Assembly (NCBI GenBank): GCA_019155205.2
Contig: JAHNZQ020000308.1
Coordinates: 2,783,998-2,847,997, forward strand
Source: Gracilaria vermiculophylla
Lineage: Eukaryota > Rhodophyta > Florideophyceae > Gracilariales > Gracilariaceae
Length of the DNA stretch: 64,000 bases
Reading direction: 5' to 3'
Shown: in pieces, positions 39,990 through 49,856 of the stretch
How positions within the stretch are numbered: position 1 is the first letter of the stretch
Layout: every line of letters starts with the position of its first letter
Program-made: the position numbers and the translations under genes
Notes under the pieces: model-generated
Database searches by the model: none
Told to the model about the DNA's origin: nothing
The model's input: only the letters and a program-made list of their open reading frames with translations

Positions 39990-41789
39990 ATGTCGCATCA
40001 CTTCGAAAAAGCGCCGCCGCTTCCGCGCGAGCCAACCGCACTCAATGTCCCGGCTGCCATGCGCCCCTCCGCAGCTGAGCCCGAACCGCTCCCCACCGCC
40101 GCCGCCCCCCCGCCGCCCAAATTCCCTTCCCTAACTGATGTTGGTTTACCTTCCGCGCAAGCTGCAGCCGCAGAGCTGTACCAGTCTCCGGCCGCGCCAG
40201 CCCCCGAGCCAGCGGCCACCCAGCTTGACTCGCAACCGAGCCAACAACAAACGCCCTTCGCTATGCCGCTCAGCCCCGACGACATTCGCGCTGCCATCGA
40301 AAGAGATTCCGTCACTCCGGGCACGGGCGCGAAGAAAGCCGACGAGATTGGCCATAGCATATGGACTGACCAGGACCAGGAGACCCTCGACAGGTTGCTC
40401 AAGGAAGGGCAATCCGTCTACGTTCCGCCTGATGTCGTCAGTAACGATTTGATGGTGTCACGTGCCTCCGACTACATATACGTCCCGGTCCCGGCGGAAG
40501 GCCTTGATGACTTTTCCCAAGACAGTTCCGTTTCGTCCCGTATCAATTCATGGAATCAAGTCGTTTCAAAAGAGCAGGATAAATCAGCTTCGCTTGTGCC
40601 CGCCGCCGCGGCCGTTGGTACCGGCGCGGCCGTCACCACTGCTTCTCTCGCTTCTTCAGCCCCCGAACAGACGCGCGCTGCATCTAGCGCTCAACATCGT
40701 GGCGTTTCCGTTGATATTGCGCCGGCGCCCCCCGCTGATCAAGCGCACACTGGCATCGTCCCCGCGGAGGACGACGCCCCGCAAACTCAACAGTCGCAGC
40801 CTCTTCCCTCGCCTGCTGTTGACGCTCAGGCTCCAGAGGAGGGCACTTCTCCGCGTCGCATGGAACAAACTGCCACCATTCCCGACGAGAAAGTGGACAA
40901 GGCTGCGCCTGTTCCCACGCAATCGAAGAGCTTCGATGCCTCTACTAGTATCTTTGCGAATAACTTCATCACTGTGCCAGTCAAGTCTCATGTTCCTATG
41001 TCTGAGAAGGAGAAGATGAAGGCTATGAGCGCTGATTCTCAGCAGGCAGGAAAGCCAACGCAAGTCAAACTCAAAGACGATGCCACTGCCGAGATAAAGG
41101 TTCTCAAAGACCGCGGTTTGAAAGGCGGACACGATTCAAAGGTGAATGACGCCGCCTTTATGGACGACACTACGCTCATTACCGGTGGGGATGATGGAAA
41201 AGTTTGCATTTGGGATCTCCAGGCAGAGCAAGTTCGAAGCGAATTCATCCCGTACGACGGCCAGTCGGTTACCATGGTATACCCTATACCGGATGATGAC
41301 GCGACGCAGCCGCTTACCCTGATGACCTTCTCAAAGCAGAGGGAAATGAGGATCTGGACCGTTGATTCCGCACAGGCAGTTCTTCTTCGAACTACAACCA
41401 TTCAACAGAGTGATAAGGACCTCTACATGAGCATACCTTTCATTTCGAAGGACCTCAAGGCGAGAGCTGCGGCCGCAGTGGCTGCAGCTGCCGTCACCAC
41501 GACGGACACGCCTCAAGAGGATACGCCTCAAGAGGACACGCCTCAAGAGGACACAACTGGGAGTCCACTGGATGCCCCGCCGGCACCCTCTCCACCAGAG
41601 GAGACCACACCCGATGAAGACAAAGCTTACGGTGCACAGGAAGCCTCGGGTGCGCAGGAAGGCACTGAAGCTCTAGCTGGCGCTCCTGAGTCGGAAACGA
41701 AGGAAGAAGAGAAGGAGAGAAAGAGATTTTCACTGACAAAAGTGCTTAGCTTTGGTCGCAGTGGCGGCAGAAAGGCCGTGGCAAGCTAG
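39990..41789 (+). CDS. EDC4/VARICOSE-like protein, later WD40 blades
   Basis: The 599-residue product (ATG at 39990 in a GCCGCC context) has a disordered Pro/Ala/Ser-rich first half, then a region matching the middle of the EDC4/VCS propeller. LKGGHDSKVNDAAFMDDTTL continues into a DDGKVCIWDL repeat (GH near 380, W408), and the next blade reads FIPYDGQSVTMV with LMTFSKQREMRIWTVD (W456). Plant VCS has the same succession (GKHDGEVTDL, DGTIKIW, RPHDGQPV, NREIKIW). Residues around 145-165 (SDYIYVPVPAEG) are not low-complexity and may be another conserved piece. The C-terminus has three copies of DTPQE from a 15-bp repeat, an acidic stretch and a basic end (KRFSLTKVLSFGRSGGRK). The first blades are missing and appear in the divergent gene next door. 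Confidence 0.6.
   Translation: MSHHFEKAPPLPREPTALNVPAAMRPSAAEPEPLPTAAAPPPPKFPSLTDVGLPSAQAAAAELYQSPAAPAPEPAATQLDSQPSQQQTPFAMPLSPDDIRAAIERDSVTPGTGAKKADEIGHSIWTDQDQETLDRLLKEGQSVYVPPDVVSNDLMVSRASDYIYVPVPAEGLDDFSQDSSVSSRINSWNQVVSKEQDKSASLVPAAAAVGTGAAVTTASLASSAPEQTRAASSAQHRGVSVDIAPAPPADQAHTGIVPAEDDAPQTQQSQPLPSPAVDAQAPEEGTSPRRMEQTATIPDEKVDKAAPVPTQSKSFDASTSIFANNFITVPVKSHVPMSEKEKMKAMSADSQQAGKPTQVKLKDDATAEIKVLKDRGLKGGHDSKVNDAAFMDDTTLITGGDDGKVCIWDLQAEQVRSEFIPYDGQSVTMVYPIPDDDATQPLTLMTFSKQREMRIWTVDSAQAVLLRTTTIQQSDKDLYMSIPFISKDLKARAAAAVAAAAVTTTDTPQEDTPQEDTPQEDTTGSPLDAPPAPSPPEETTPDEDKAYGAQEASGAQEGTEALAGAPESETKEEEKERKRFSLTKVLSFGRSGGRKAVAS
41505..41549 (+). repeat. 15-bp tandem repeat, three copies, coding
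   Basis: GACACGCCTCAAGAG repeats at 41505, 41520 (one T for C change) and 41535, encoding DTPQE three times in the low-complexity C-terminal region of the EDC4-like protein. Confidence 0.9.
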
Positions 41790-42433
41790 CTACATTGGAA
41801 GCACAGCAGGGACCAGCAAAAGAGTATTTCGTCTTGATTCCTCAAACGGTTCTGCGCCTGTTTTACTCGCCGCCTGTTCCCCTCAAGACCCTCTTTGCTT
41901 GTACCTTTTTTTTTTTTTTTTTTCGAATGCGCGTGTTTTGTCGCATGTTGCCCCGAGGCCTCTGTTTTACTCTGCGGGCGCCACTAGTGTTCGCTAGTCC
42001 GCTTGCATTGTGATTGTTGATACTTTAGGTGCGTGCTCGACTATGATCATCAAATTCTCATAGGTCGTACAGCGCGCTTTTTGCATGCCAGACTCTCACT
42101 CGAGCCCGCTGCGTTTGCGAATGGCTTCTCTTATCTCTCTTCTTCTCGCCGCCCTTTTTAATGCCTCTGTGATGTTTCGATCTGAGCAGAAGGATCCCCT
42201 GTTTTCTCACCTTGACGAATTAAATACCGTTTACTTGCAGTCTAGTCTGCTCGTGTTTTGTCTGTACAAGTCGCAATTCGGTTGTCTGTGGAGCGTAGTT
42301 AGAGATGCTTTTTGCGCCCTCCTGAGGGCCCCGTCTTGGCGGCTCCGCGGGCAGCGCGGAAGCATGTAGCTCACGAAGAGCGCTTCAGCAGGAGGACGGT
42401 CGGATGGCCTGGTGCGGCAACAGCGCGTGTTCG
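41790..42433. other. Tail-to-tail spacer, EDC4-like and IPMDH
   Basis: A 644-bp convergent spacer containing a run of about 19 T at 41909-41927 and T-rich DNA, plausibly 3' UTR and polyadenylation region of the plus-strand gene. No gene seen. Confidence 0.6.
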
Positions 42434-42839
42434 TCAGGCAGCAACTTTAACTTGCATTCGGTCCAAAAGCGCGCGTCCCATGGCCTTGCATCCGACCAAG
42501 ATCATGCCATCTGACATGATATCGCCGGTTCTGAAGCCTGCATCGAGGGTGTCTTTCACAGCGTTCTCAATGGTGTCAGCAACGTCGGGGCGGTCTAAAT
42601 CGTAGCGGGCCATCATTGCGGCGGACAGGACGCATGCAAGCGGGTTGGCTTTGTCCTGTCCCGCAATGTCCGGCGCAGAGCCGTGCACGGGTTCGAAGAC
42701 ACCCGGACCGGTGCCGTCGCCGAGACTGGCGCTTGGCAACATGCCCAACGAACCCACGAGCATGGAGGCGGCATCGGAGAGAATGTCGCCGAATATGTTG
42801 CCCGTAACGATTGTGTCAAACTGCTTTGGCCACCGAATG

Positions 42840-42871
<32 letters not shown>

Positions 42872-43642
42872 CGACAGCTGCACGTCGGAATACTGTGGGG
42901 ACAGCTCGGTGAGGACTTCTCGCCACAGCTGGGACACATCCAGGACGTTGGCCTTGTCGACGGAGACGAGATGCTTGCTTCTCTTCTGGGCGGTTTCGTA
43001 GGCCACTCTCGCTATTCGCTCGATTTCATGCTCATGGTAGATCATGTTGTTGTAGCCCACACGCCTTCCCGTGTACGGATCAATGTGCAAACCCTTCGGG
43101 GTGCCAAAATACACGTCGCCGGTGAGCTCTCGGACAACCATGATGTCAACGCCGGACACGACGTCGGGTTTCAACGAGCTGGACTGCACCAGCTGAGGCA
43201 TGACAGTGGCAGGGCGAAGATTAGCAAACAAGCCCAGGTCCTTTCTCAACTTGAGCAGGCCCGTTTCCGGGCGCACCTCACGAGGCAGCTTGTCCCACTT
43301 GTGGCCGCCGATGCACGCGAGCAGAATGGAGTCGGCGTGGTGGCACTTTTGCAGGGTGGCGTCCGGCAGAGGCACGCCGAAGAGATCGATGGCCTCGCCG
43401 CCAATGTCGGCCTGCTCAAAGTGGAAGGCGACGTTGTGCTCCCGTCCGGCGTGCTGCAGCACTTGGACGGCGACGGAGATGATCTCCGGGCCTATTCCGT
43501 CGCCCGGGAGGAGGGTGATGTTGTACGAATTCTTGCGCACGGAGGCCATGCGCGGGGCGACTCGGCGGGCGGCTCGCGAGCGCCGTGGGGCGGGTGCAAC
43601 GGTTAAGAAAGACGACGGGGTGAAGCAGTTGATGAAGGCCAT
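42434..43642 (-). CDS. IPMDH: 3-isopropylmalate dehydrogenase, plastid-targeted
   Basis: The 402-residue product is a complete LeuB-type enzyme, which oxidises and decarboxylates 3-isopropylmalate in leucine synthesis. Hallmarks include [12 protein letters not shown] near 43, [14 protein letters not shown] with the substrate-binding Arg residues, [32 protein letters not shown], the [20 protein letters not shown] segment with metal-binding Asp residues, and the NAD-site region [20 protein letters not shown]. The ATG at 43642 gives a 35-40 residue presequence [27 protein letters not shown], Ser/Arg/Ala-rich without acidic residues, fitting a plastid transit peptide. Intronless. It converges on the EDC4-like gene; its promoter runs into a GC-rich, G-tract-rich region. 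Confidence 0.96.
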
Positions 43643-44026
43643 GTTGGACAAGCTTTTGGAGGAGGTACGAAGACGGGCAGGGAGAGGGGAAGGGCAGCGG
43701 CGGCGTGGGGGAGGAGGAGAGGAGGAGGGGGGTGGGGAGGAGTGGAAGCTGTGGACGGCAAGCGTAGCAGTGGGGGGGGGACCGGGCGCTCAAAGGGCAG
43801 TCGGGGAGATGCGGGAGCACTCTGCTTAGGAGAGCGACAGCAGTGAGCGGGGCGGGCTCGGGCGGCGAGCACGGCCCACGTGCACGGTGAACGGGGGGCA
43901 CGTGCTGCGATGGGAGTTGTGGGGGGTGGCAATGCTGCACACGGGTGCGACGCGCACACGTGTGGGGGGTGGACAGGGAGGGAAGCGACGGTTGCGGGCG
44001 GGGGGGGCCGAGACTGGAGGGGTGGA

Positions 44027-44071
44027 GCGAGAGGGGGTTGGGCGAGAGGGGGTTGGGCGAGAGGGGGTTGG
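44027..44071. repeat. 15-bp G-rich minisatellite, three copies
   Basis: GCGAGAGGGGGTTGG repeats exactly three times (44027, 44042, 44057), followed by a partial fourth. Each unit carries G5 and G2-3 runs, so the G-strand could fold into a quadruplex. It is about 390 bp upstream of the IPMDH ATG. Confidence 0.85.
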
Positions 44072-44630
44072 GCGAGAGGGGCGGGTGGGTAAGCGGCGGG
44101 AGGGGGGCGAGAGCGGTCTCAGGAGGGGCGGCGGCGGTGCAGGCGCGCGTTTTGGGCGGCGCGGCGCAATCGAGAGCGCGCGCGAACAAGGTGTGACTCG
44201 TTCCAGGCTGAGGGCGGTGCGCCGCAGCTCGCGCACGGTAGGCGCGCCGCCGTGATTGGGCGCGCGGCGGCGCGGGTGGAACGCGCGGCGCGGCGGCGCC
44301 GCCGCACGGCGCCGCACGCGCACTCGGGAGCGCGCGCGATGGCGGCGGCGCGGCGCCGGCGGCGGCGCCGCGCGCTGCGGGCGCGCGCCACGCGCCACGC
44401 GCCACGCGCCGCGCCACGCGCGCGCCGCGCTGCCGCCGCCGCTGCCGCCGTGGGCGGCTCGCTTGCGCGACGCGCTGTGTGCCGTACGCGCGCGGCCGCG
44501 CGCCCATTGGGCGCGCGCGCTGCGCCGGCGCTGCGCCGGCAGGGGGCGCCCCCCGCTCGCTGCCCGCGCGCGCGCTGCGCAAGCGCCGCCACCGCCCCCA
44601 CGTCGCCGCCGCCGCCGCCGCCACCACCGC

Positions 44631-44700
44631 CGCCGCCATCACTGCCGCCGCCATCACCGCCGCCGCCATCACCGCCGCCGCCATCACCGCCGCCGTCGCC
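44631..44700. repeat. 15-bp (GCCGCCGCCATCACC)n repeat
   Basis: About four near-identical 15-bp units within a longer GCC-triplet region (44600-44735). No coding frame through it is convincing. Confidence 0.75.
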
Positions 44701-45151
44701 GCCATCGCTGCCGCCGCTGCCGCCGCCGCCACGGGGCGCGGGCGTGGGCGGCTGCGGCGCCGAGCGCAGCGCGCGGCGGGCGGCGGCGCGCGCGCACGCC
44801 GCTCGCCGTGCGGCGCGCGCCGTGCCGTGCCGCGTGCCAAACTGCGCACAGCCGCGCAGCCGCGCAGCGAGCGCGCCACGCCGCACACGTCGCCACACGC
44901 GTGCGCGCGCGGCGCGCGCCAACGCCGCACACGCGCTTTCCACACCGCTCGGCCGCCGCGCGCGCTCGTCCGCCTGTTGGCGCGGCGCGCGCGCTTGGCG
45001 CCGCTTCTGCGACCACCCCCGCCCCGCCGCCGCTCGCCGCCCGCCGCCCGCCGCCGCCGCCACGCCCCGCCCCGCCCTCTCGCTTGCTTGCGCCTCGCGC
45101 TCTTTCACGCCCGCCACCGCTCCCGCTCCGCCGCGACGCTCCCCGCACACT

Positions 45152-45249
<98 letters not shown>

Positions 45250-45364
45250 CCCCCCCCCCCCCCCNNNNNNNNNNNNNNNNNNNNNNNNNNNNNNNNNNNN
45301 NNNNNNNNNNNNNNNNNNNNNNNNNNNNNNNNNNNNNNNNNNNNNNNNNNNNNNNNNNNNNNNN

Positions 45365-45764
<400 letters not shown>

Positions 45765-46066
45765 TCCCCACTCCCCTCTCCCCACCCCACTCCTCCCCCT
45801 AACTCGCGTTTTCCGCCCATTCCCTTACCCTTTCCGCCTTTCTCCTCTCTGCCAACGCCCTCCACCACCGCTGCCCATTCGTCCTCACTCACCCTCACCC
45901 CAACGGAGCTGCATTGGTCCTCCCCCCGCAACCGCCCGCCACCCCTCACATCCAACTCCGTTGGCGCCACTTCACTTCCTTTTCCTCTCCGCATTCACTC
46001 TCCACCCGTCTTTTTCGTTTTGCTCTGTGCATGTGAGCTTGCCACACTCCCCCGCCCCCGACAACC

Positions 46067-48745
46067 ATGCTCAACGACCTTACCCCGCTACAGCCGGTGA
46101 GGCACGGCGCCTCATCGGCCTCGCAATTGCAACCCTCATCCACCCATCACCAACACCCCTCCTTCCTAGCCCAATACTCATATGCCTCACACCATTTCCA
46201 CCCAACCGAGTCACACCTGCCGCGCCACAACTCCTCCGCCCCGCTGCGTGCCACCCTGCAGCACCAACACCACTCGCAGCCTTCGCAGCCGTCGCAGCCG
46301 TCGCAGCCTTCGCAGCCCCAGCCCTACTCTTCGCCCTCCGCTCTCAATCATCCTCTGCACCACTTCCTCAACTCCGCGCCCCCCCTTGCCGCCGCCCCGC
46401 TTGCGACAAAGCGTCACCAACCTCCACCGTCGCACCATCTCGCCGCTGCTTCACATTCGGATCATCCCCGCCCGCCCGCCCCGCTTGCCCCTTCGGCCTC
46501 GTCCCTGCCCCACCCGCACTCTGCCCTGCCCTCCTCCTCCCTGCACCCCTCACGCGCCCTGTCTCAGCACGCTGCCCTTTCGCAACATTCCTTACCTCCC
46601 CACAAGCAACGCTCCATTCTTCAGCCCCCTGTGTCGTATGCTCCCAACCAGCATAGTATGCATTACCCGCCCTCCTTCTCTTCGTCCTTGTTGCATGCTC
46701 CCTCCCACCAGTATGCATCCCAACAGCAGCCGCAACATTTGCACAATCGTTCCATGTCACAACAACAACATCAACTGCAACAACAACAACTACAACAACA
46801 CCAACACCAACAACAACACCAACAACAGCCACTCCAACAGCAACCACGCCAACAACAACCACACCAACAAAAACAACAACAACACCAACAGCGCCAACAC
46901 CAACAACACCAACTGCAACAACTGCGACAACGTCAAAAAGAACTAGAACAACAACACCAACGCCAACAACATCAACTGCAACAGCGTCAAAGTCGATATC
47001 ACCAACAGCGCCTTCATTCCGCCAAACACCCTTCGTTACCTCATAACGCTTCACACTCTCAGAACTCCGTTCCGCTTCCAGCGCTAGCATCCGCCAATTC
47101 CAAGACCCCCATCGATGTCGATGTTGCCGAGGATATTATGAGCTTTGGTGCAATTCCGCGTACAAATCGATCGGACGTGCCCACAATTCCTTCTGCAGCG
47201 TTTGCAAGCGAACCTCTCCAAACCCAACAGGACCAATCCGTAATGGCCATTGATGCGTTGCTCCCGGAAGCCGAACAAGATCCACTCAGTATCAATCAGT
47301 TTTCCATGCCATTGCATCTTGACCGTTCCGTCATGCCTTCGTCTGCACCTGAGCCCATTTCGCGCCAGACGCATTCGTTTGTCAATAATCAGTCGACCAT
47401 GCACTCGCAGCAACAGCCTTCAAACGCGCTTCTGACGCAATCCACTCGCCAAATGCCTTACGCCGCGCATTCTTCTGCTCTGCCGAGTACTCACGTATTC
47501 ATGCAGCCGGCTTCCAGTGCTGCGCCGTTTCACTTCAAAGTACCTTCCAAGCAATCTGCGCAGAGTCAAACCCAGCTGCCTGCTCACCATATCTCTCTAT
47601 CGTCCATATCTCCGCCGCATTCCTCTCCTGCCGATGCCCACAAAGTCAGTCCCTCTCAACACCGTATGTATCAGCCATCACAAACTCAACCGCAAAAGCA
47701 AAGGACAATCTCTCGTCTACATCGGAACCATCCCCACCTGCACTCACCGCATAACGCAGAGTCGCAACCACGGGCACTTACGCAAGTGCAGCCGATGCCG
47801 CAAGCGCAGTCCCAGCCCCAGTCGCAGTCACATGCTCACCGATATCAACAGCCGGAGCCTCTGGTACCGCAAAAGCACGTTCATCCACGACCGCAATCTT
47901 CGGCTGCTGTTCAACCCCGCGCACCATCACGTCAACAGCCGCAGCAGTCGCAGCACACTGTCCCGCTTTCAACCAACGATGGCGGATCGCGACGTGCTTC
48001 TGCCGCTCCGAATCAAATAAGCATTCAGGATCTTACCAAGCCGAACGTTGAGCATCGTGTTGAAGGTCCCTTAACGGAGAATCACTATTCACCTGTTTCA
48101 CCAGCTTTCTCGTCTGTCACGATAAGTCCTACTGCTGTCATGCAAACTAGTCAACCACCTGCTTCGGCTTTGCCGACCAACTCGCCTTCGGCTTTGGCTC
48201 CCGCAACAAACGCTGTTGGGACTGTTGGGAATGGCGGTGAGTCCCCTACGTCGGTGGCGCCGTCTTCTGGTTTGTCCTGCGTCATATGCAAGACACCGTT
48301 CACGAGACGCTACAACCTCAAGGTACACATGTCATCCAAGCACAGTGCACGTCGTGACTACCATTGCCCGCATTGCGAGAACTCTTTTAATCGTGGCGAC
48401 TCACTGAAAAGGCATATAGCCACCACGCACCGTGGAGAAAAGAAGTGGAGTTGTCCACATTGCCAAAGGAACTTTGGACAGAGACCGCACATGAAAATGC
48501 ATGTTGACACTGTGCATCTCAAAAAGAGAGATCATAAGTGCCACTGTGGGAAAGCGTTTGGGACGAGGTACAATCTTACCGCCCACCAGCGAACTCACGA
48601 GCAGACTCCGAAGAAACACGTCTGTCAAGTGTGTCGAAAGTCTTTTGCACTCAAATCTAGTCTTGCCCGCCATCAGCGAAATTCTGACCACATACCTGTG
48701 GAAGGCTCCAACGCCGCTGCATCGAATGCAAGGGCACCAGATTAA
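46067..48745 (+). CDS. C2H2 zinc-finger protein with long Gln-rich region
   Basis: The 892-residue product starts MLNDLTPLQPVRHG. Residues 1-720 are low-complexity: His/Ser/Pro-rich, with a QPSQPSQPS repeat near 70 and a Gln-rich stretch at about 225-325 built of CAA/CAG with His and Arg. Five C2H2 fingers occupy about 738-880: CVICKTPFTRRYNLKVH, CPHCENSFNRGDSLKRH, CPHCQRNFGQRPHMKMH, CHCGKAFGTRYNLTAH and CVICxK-like CQVCRKSFALKSSLARH. The fourth finger has only one residue between its cysteines (C-H-C), a known variant. The arrangement suggests a nuclear DNA-binding regulator with a Gln-rich activation region. The first finger pair has linkers unlike TGEKP. The ATG at 46067 follows ACAACC. 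No intron. Confidence 0.88.
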   Translation: MLNDLTPLQPVRHGASSASQLQPSSTHHQHPSFLAQYSYASHHFHPTESHLPRHNSSAPLRATLQHQHHSQPSQPSQPSQPSQPQPYSSPSALNHPLHHFLNSAPPLAAAPLATKRHQPPPSHHLAAASHSDHPRPPAPLAPSASSLPHPHSALPSSSLHPSRALSQHAALSQHSLPPHKQRSILQPPVSYAPNQHSMHYPPSFSSSLLHAPSHQYASQQQPQHLHNRSMSQQQHQLQQQQLQQHQHQQQHQQQPLQQQPRQQQPHQQKQQQHQQRQHQQHQLQQLRQRQKELEQQHQRQQHQLQQRQSRYHQQRLHSAKHPSLPHNASHSQNSVPLPALASANSKTPIDVDVAEDIMSFGAIPRTNRSDVPTIPSAAFASEPLQTQQDQSVMAIDALLPEAEQDPLSINQFSMPLHLDRSVMPSSAPEPISRQTHSFVNNQSTMHSQQQPSNALLTQSTRQMPYAAHSSALPSTHVFMQPASSAAPFHFKVPSKQSAQSQTQLPAHHISLSSISPPHSSPADAHKVSPSQHRMYQPSQTQPQKQRTISRLHRNHPHLHSPHNAESQPRALTQVQPMPQAQSQPQSQSHAHRYQQPEPLVPQKHVHPRPQSSAAVQPRAPSRQQPQQSQHTVPLSTNDGGSRRASAAPNQISIQDLTKPNVEHRVEGPLTENHYSPVSPAFSSVTISPTAVMQTSQPPASALPTNSPSALAPATNAVGTVGNGGESPTSVAPSSGLSCVICKTPFTRRYNLKVHMSSKHSARRDYHCPHCENSFNRGDSLKRHIATTHRGEKKWSCPHCQRNFGQRPHMKMHVDTVHLKKRDHKCHCGKAFGTRYNLTAHQRTHEQTPKKHVCQVCRKSFALKSSLARHQRNSDHIPVEGSNAAASNARAPD
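46740..46998 (+). repeat. CAA/CAG-rich coding repeat (polyQ)
   Basis: Imperfect CAACAACAAC triplet repeat encoding Gln with scattered His, Leu, Pro and Arg. CAA dominates over CAG, which limits slippage-prone pure runs. Confidence 0.9.
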
Positions 48746-49856
48746 CGTGACGGCCTTTGGTTGTGCTCTTGCGCTGATTATGTTGGCATGAGGATTCGGG
48801 TTGATTCACACACTCCCGCCGAGTACTCGAGATAAGAGGTCTCACGCGCACGTAACGATTTTTTTTCCAACTATAGGCCGGGTAATTGATCGAGGCTTGC
48901 TTGCTCATCTGCCTTGTTAAAGGTATAAGAACGGTGGATTGTGTGGCTCACCGATACGAAGGTGATGAATATATCTTCATAACGTCTGAACTTAGTGGTG
49001 ATGTCGGTCTTCTTCACTGCGCTTCGGGATTGTTTTCTTTCTCAAAGCACAGTCGCGGTGGGAAATTACTTGATGTTGGGCAGATGTCGAAGAACTTCGT
49101 GCCGTTCGAAGCGACCGAGTCGAGTAACCAGGAGAAAACTAAAAGGGTATGATATCATCAGTAACGGGCGTCAAAGGGACCATGAATCAGTCAACACGAC
49201 TGAACCCTCCTTTTCTTAGTTTAAAGTCATGTTAGAATTTAGTAGTTAGAACACCTGCAAGACTAAAACAAACTACTTGTCGGGTACAAGACAGCTTTGG
49301 TCATACCCAGCGGCTGGGGAAACTACATGATATGTAGGATTGGTGAGAAATCTGAATTTCCAGAGAGTAGGCCCTGCCCCCCGTCCAATCCCGCATGGAT
49401 TGGGAGGACCAGGGCAGAAGTCTGAAAGCTACAGATTTTCAACCACCCAAAATGTAACCAATTTGTGCCCCTTGAGTTGCTGACTCTCATCGAAGGAGGA
49501 TACTATGAGGACAAATTTCGTAGACGAGAACCCGACAACCGTCCAGAACAAAGGCACTACAAGCAGTCATCGGCGCCGTGCTTCGTCAAGTCAATGCATG
49601 TATACGAAGCGTACCGCAAATGCGTAGAATTCAGCGCGCGGCAGGAAGGGGGTAAATGAGTGATTCAGTTCGCCGAGCAACCATCAGACTACTTGCAACA
49701 GCGTCAAGTTTGTGGACATGAGTATCTTGGACCTTATATGATCGCTGATATGCTGTGGTTGGAATCGACACGCGGCATACCAATGGAACTCTCGCAATGA
49801 AAGAGCACTTGTTATGGTGTTTTTCCGATGATCTTGTCCGTCAGATTTGCACGTGT
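48746..49856. other. Tail-to-tail spacer, zinc-finger and multi-PHD genes
   Basis: A 1.1-kb convergent spacer without a supported gene. It contains a 13-base inverted repeat CCCAGCGGCTGGG at 49306-49318 and the larger hairpin at 49374-49417. Confidence 0.5.
49374..49417. other. Imperfect 44-nt hairpin
   Basis: Outer arms CTGCCC (49374-49379) and GGGCAG (49412-49417); inner arms CCAATCC (49385-49391) and GGATTGG (49397-49403) around a 5-base loop. The part between is partly pairable. It could be a structured RNA, a small inverted-repeat element or chance. Confidence 0.4.

Noticed and set aside
46211..47090. Long minus-strand frames opposite the polyQ zinc-finger gene
   Set aside because: They are the antisense of the CAA/CAG repeat (Val-rich frames) and disappear outside the repeat.
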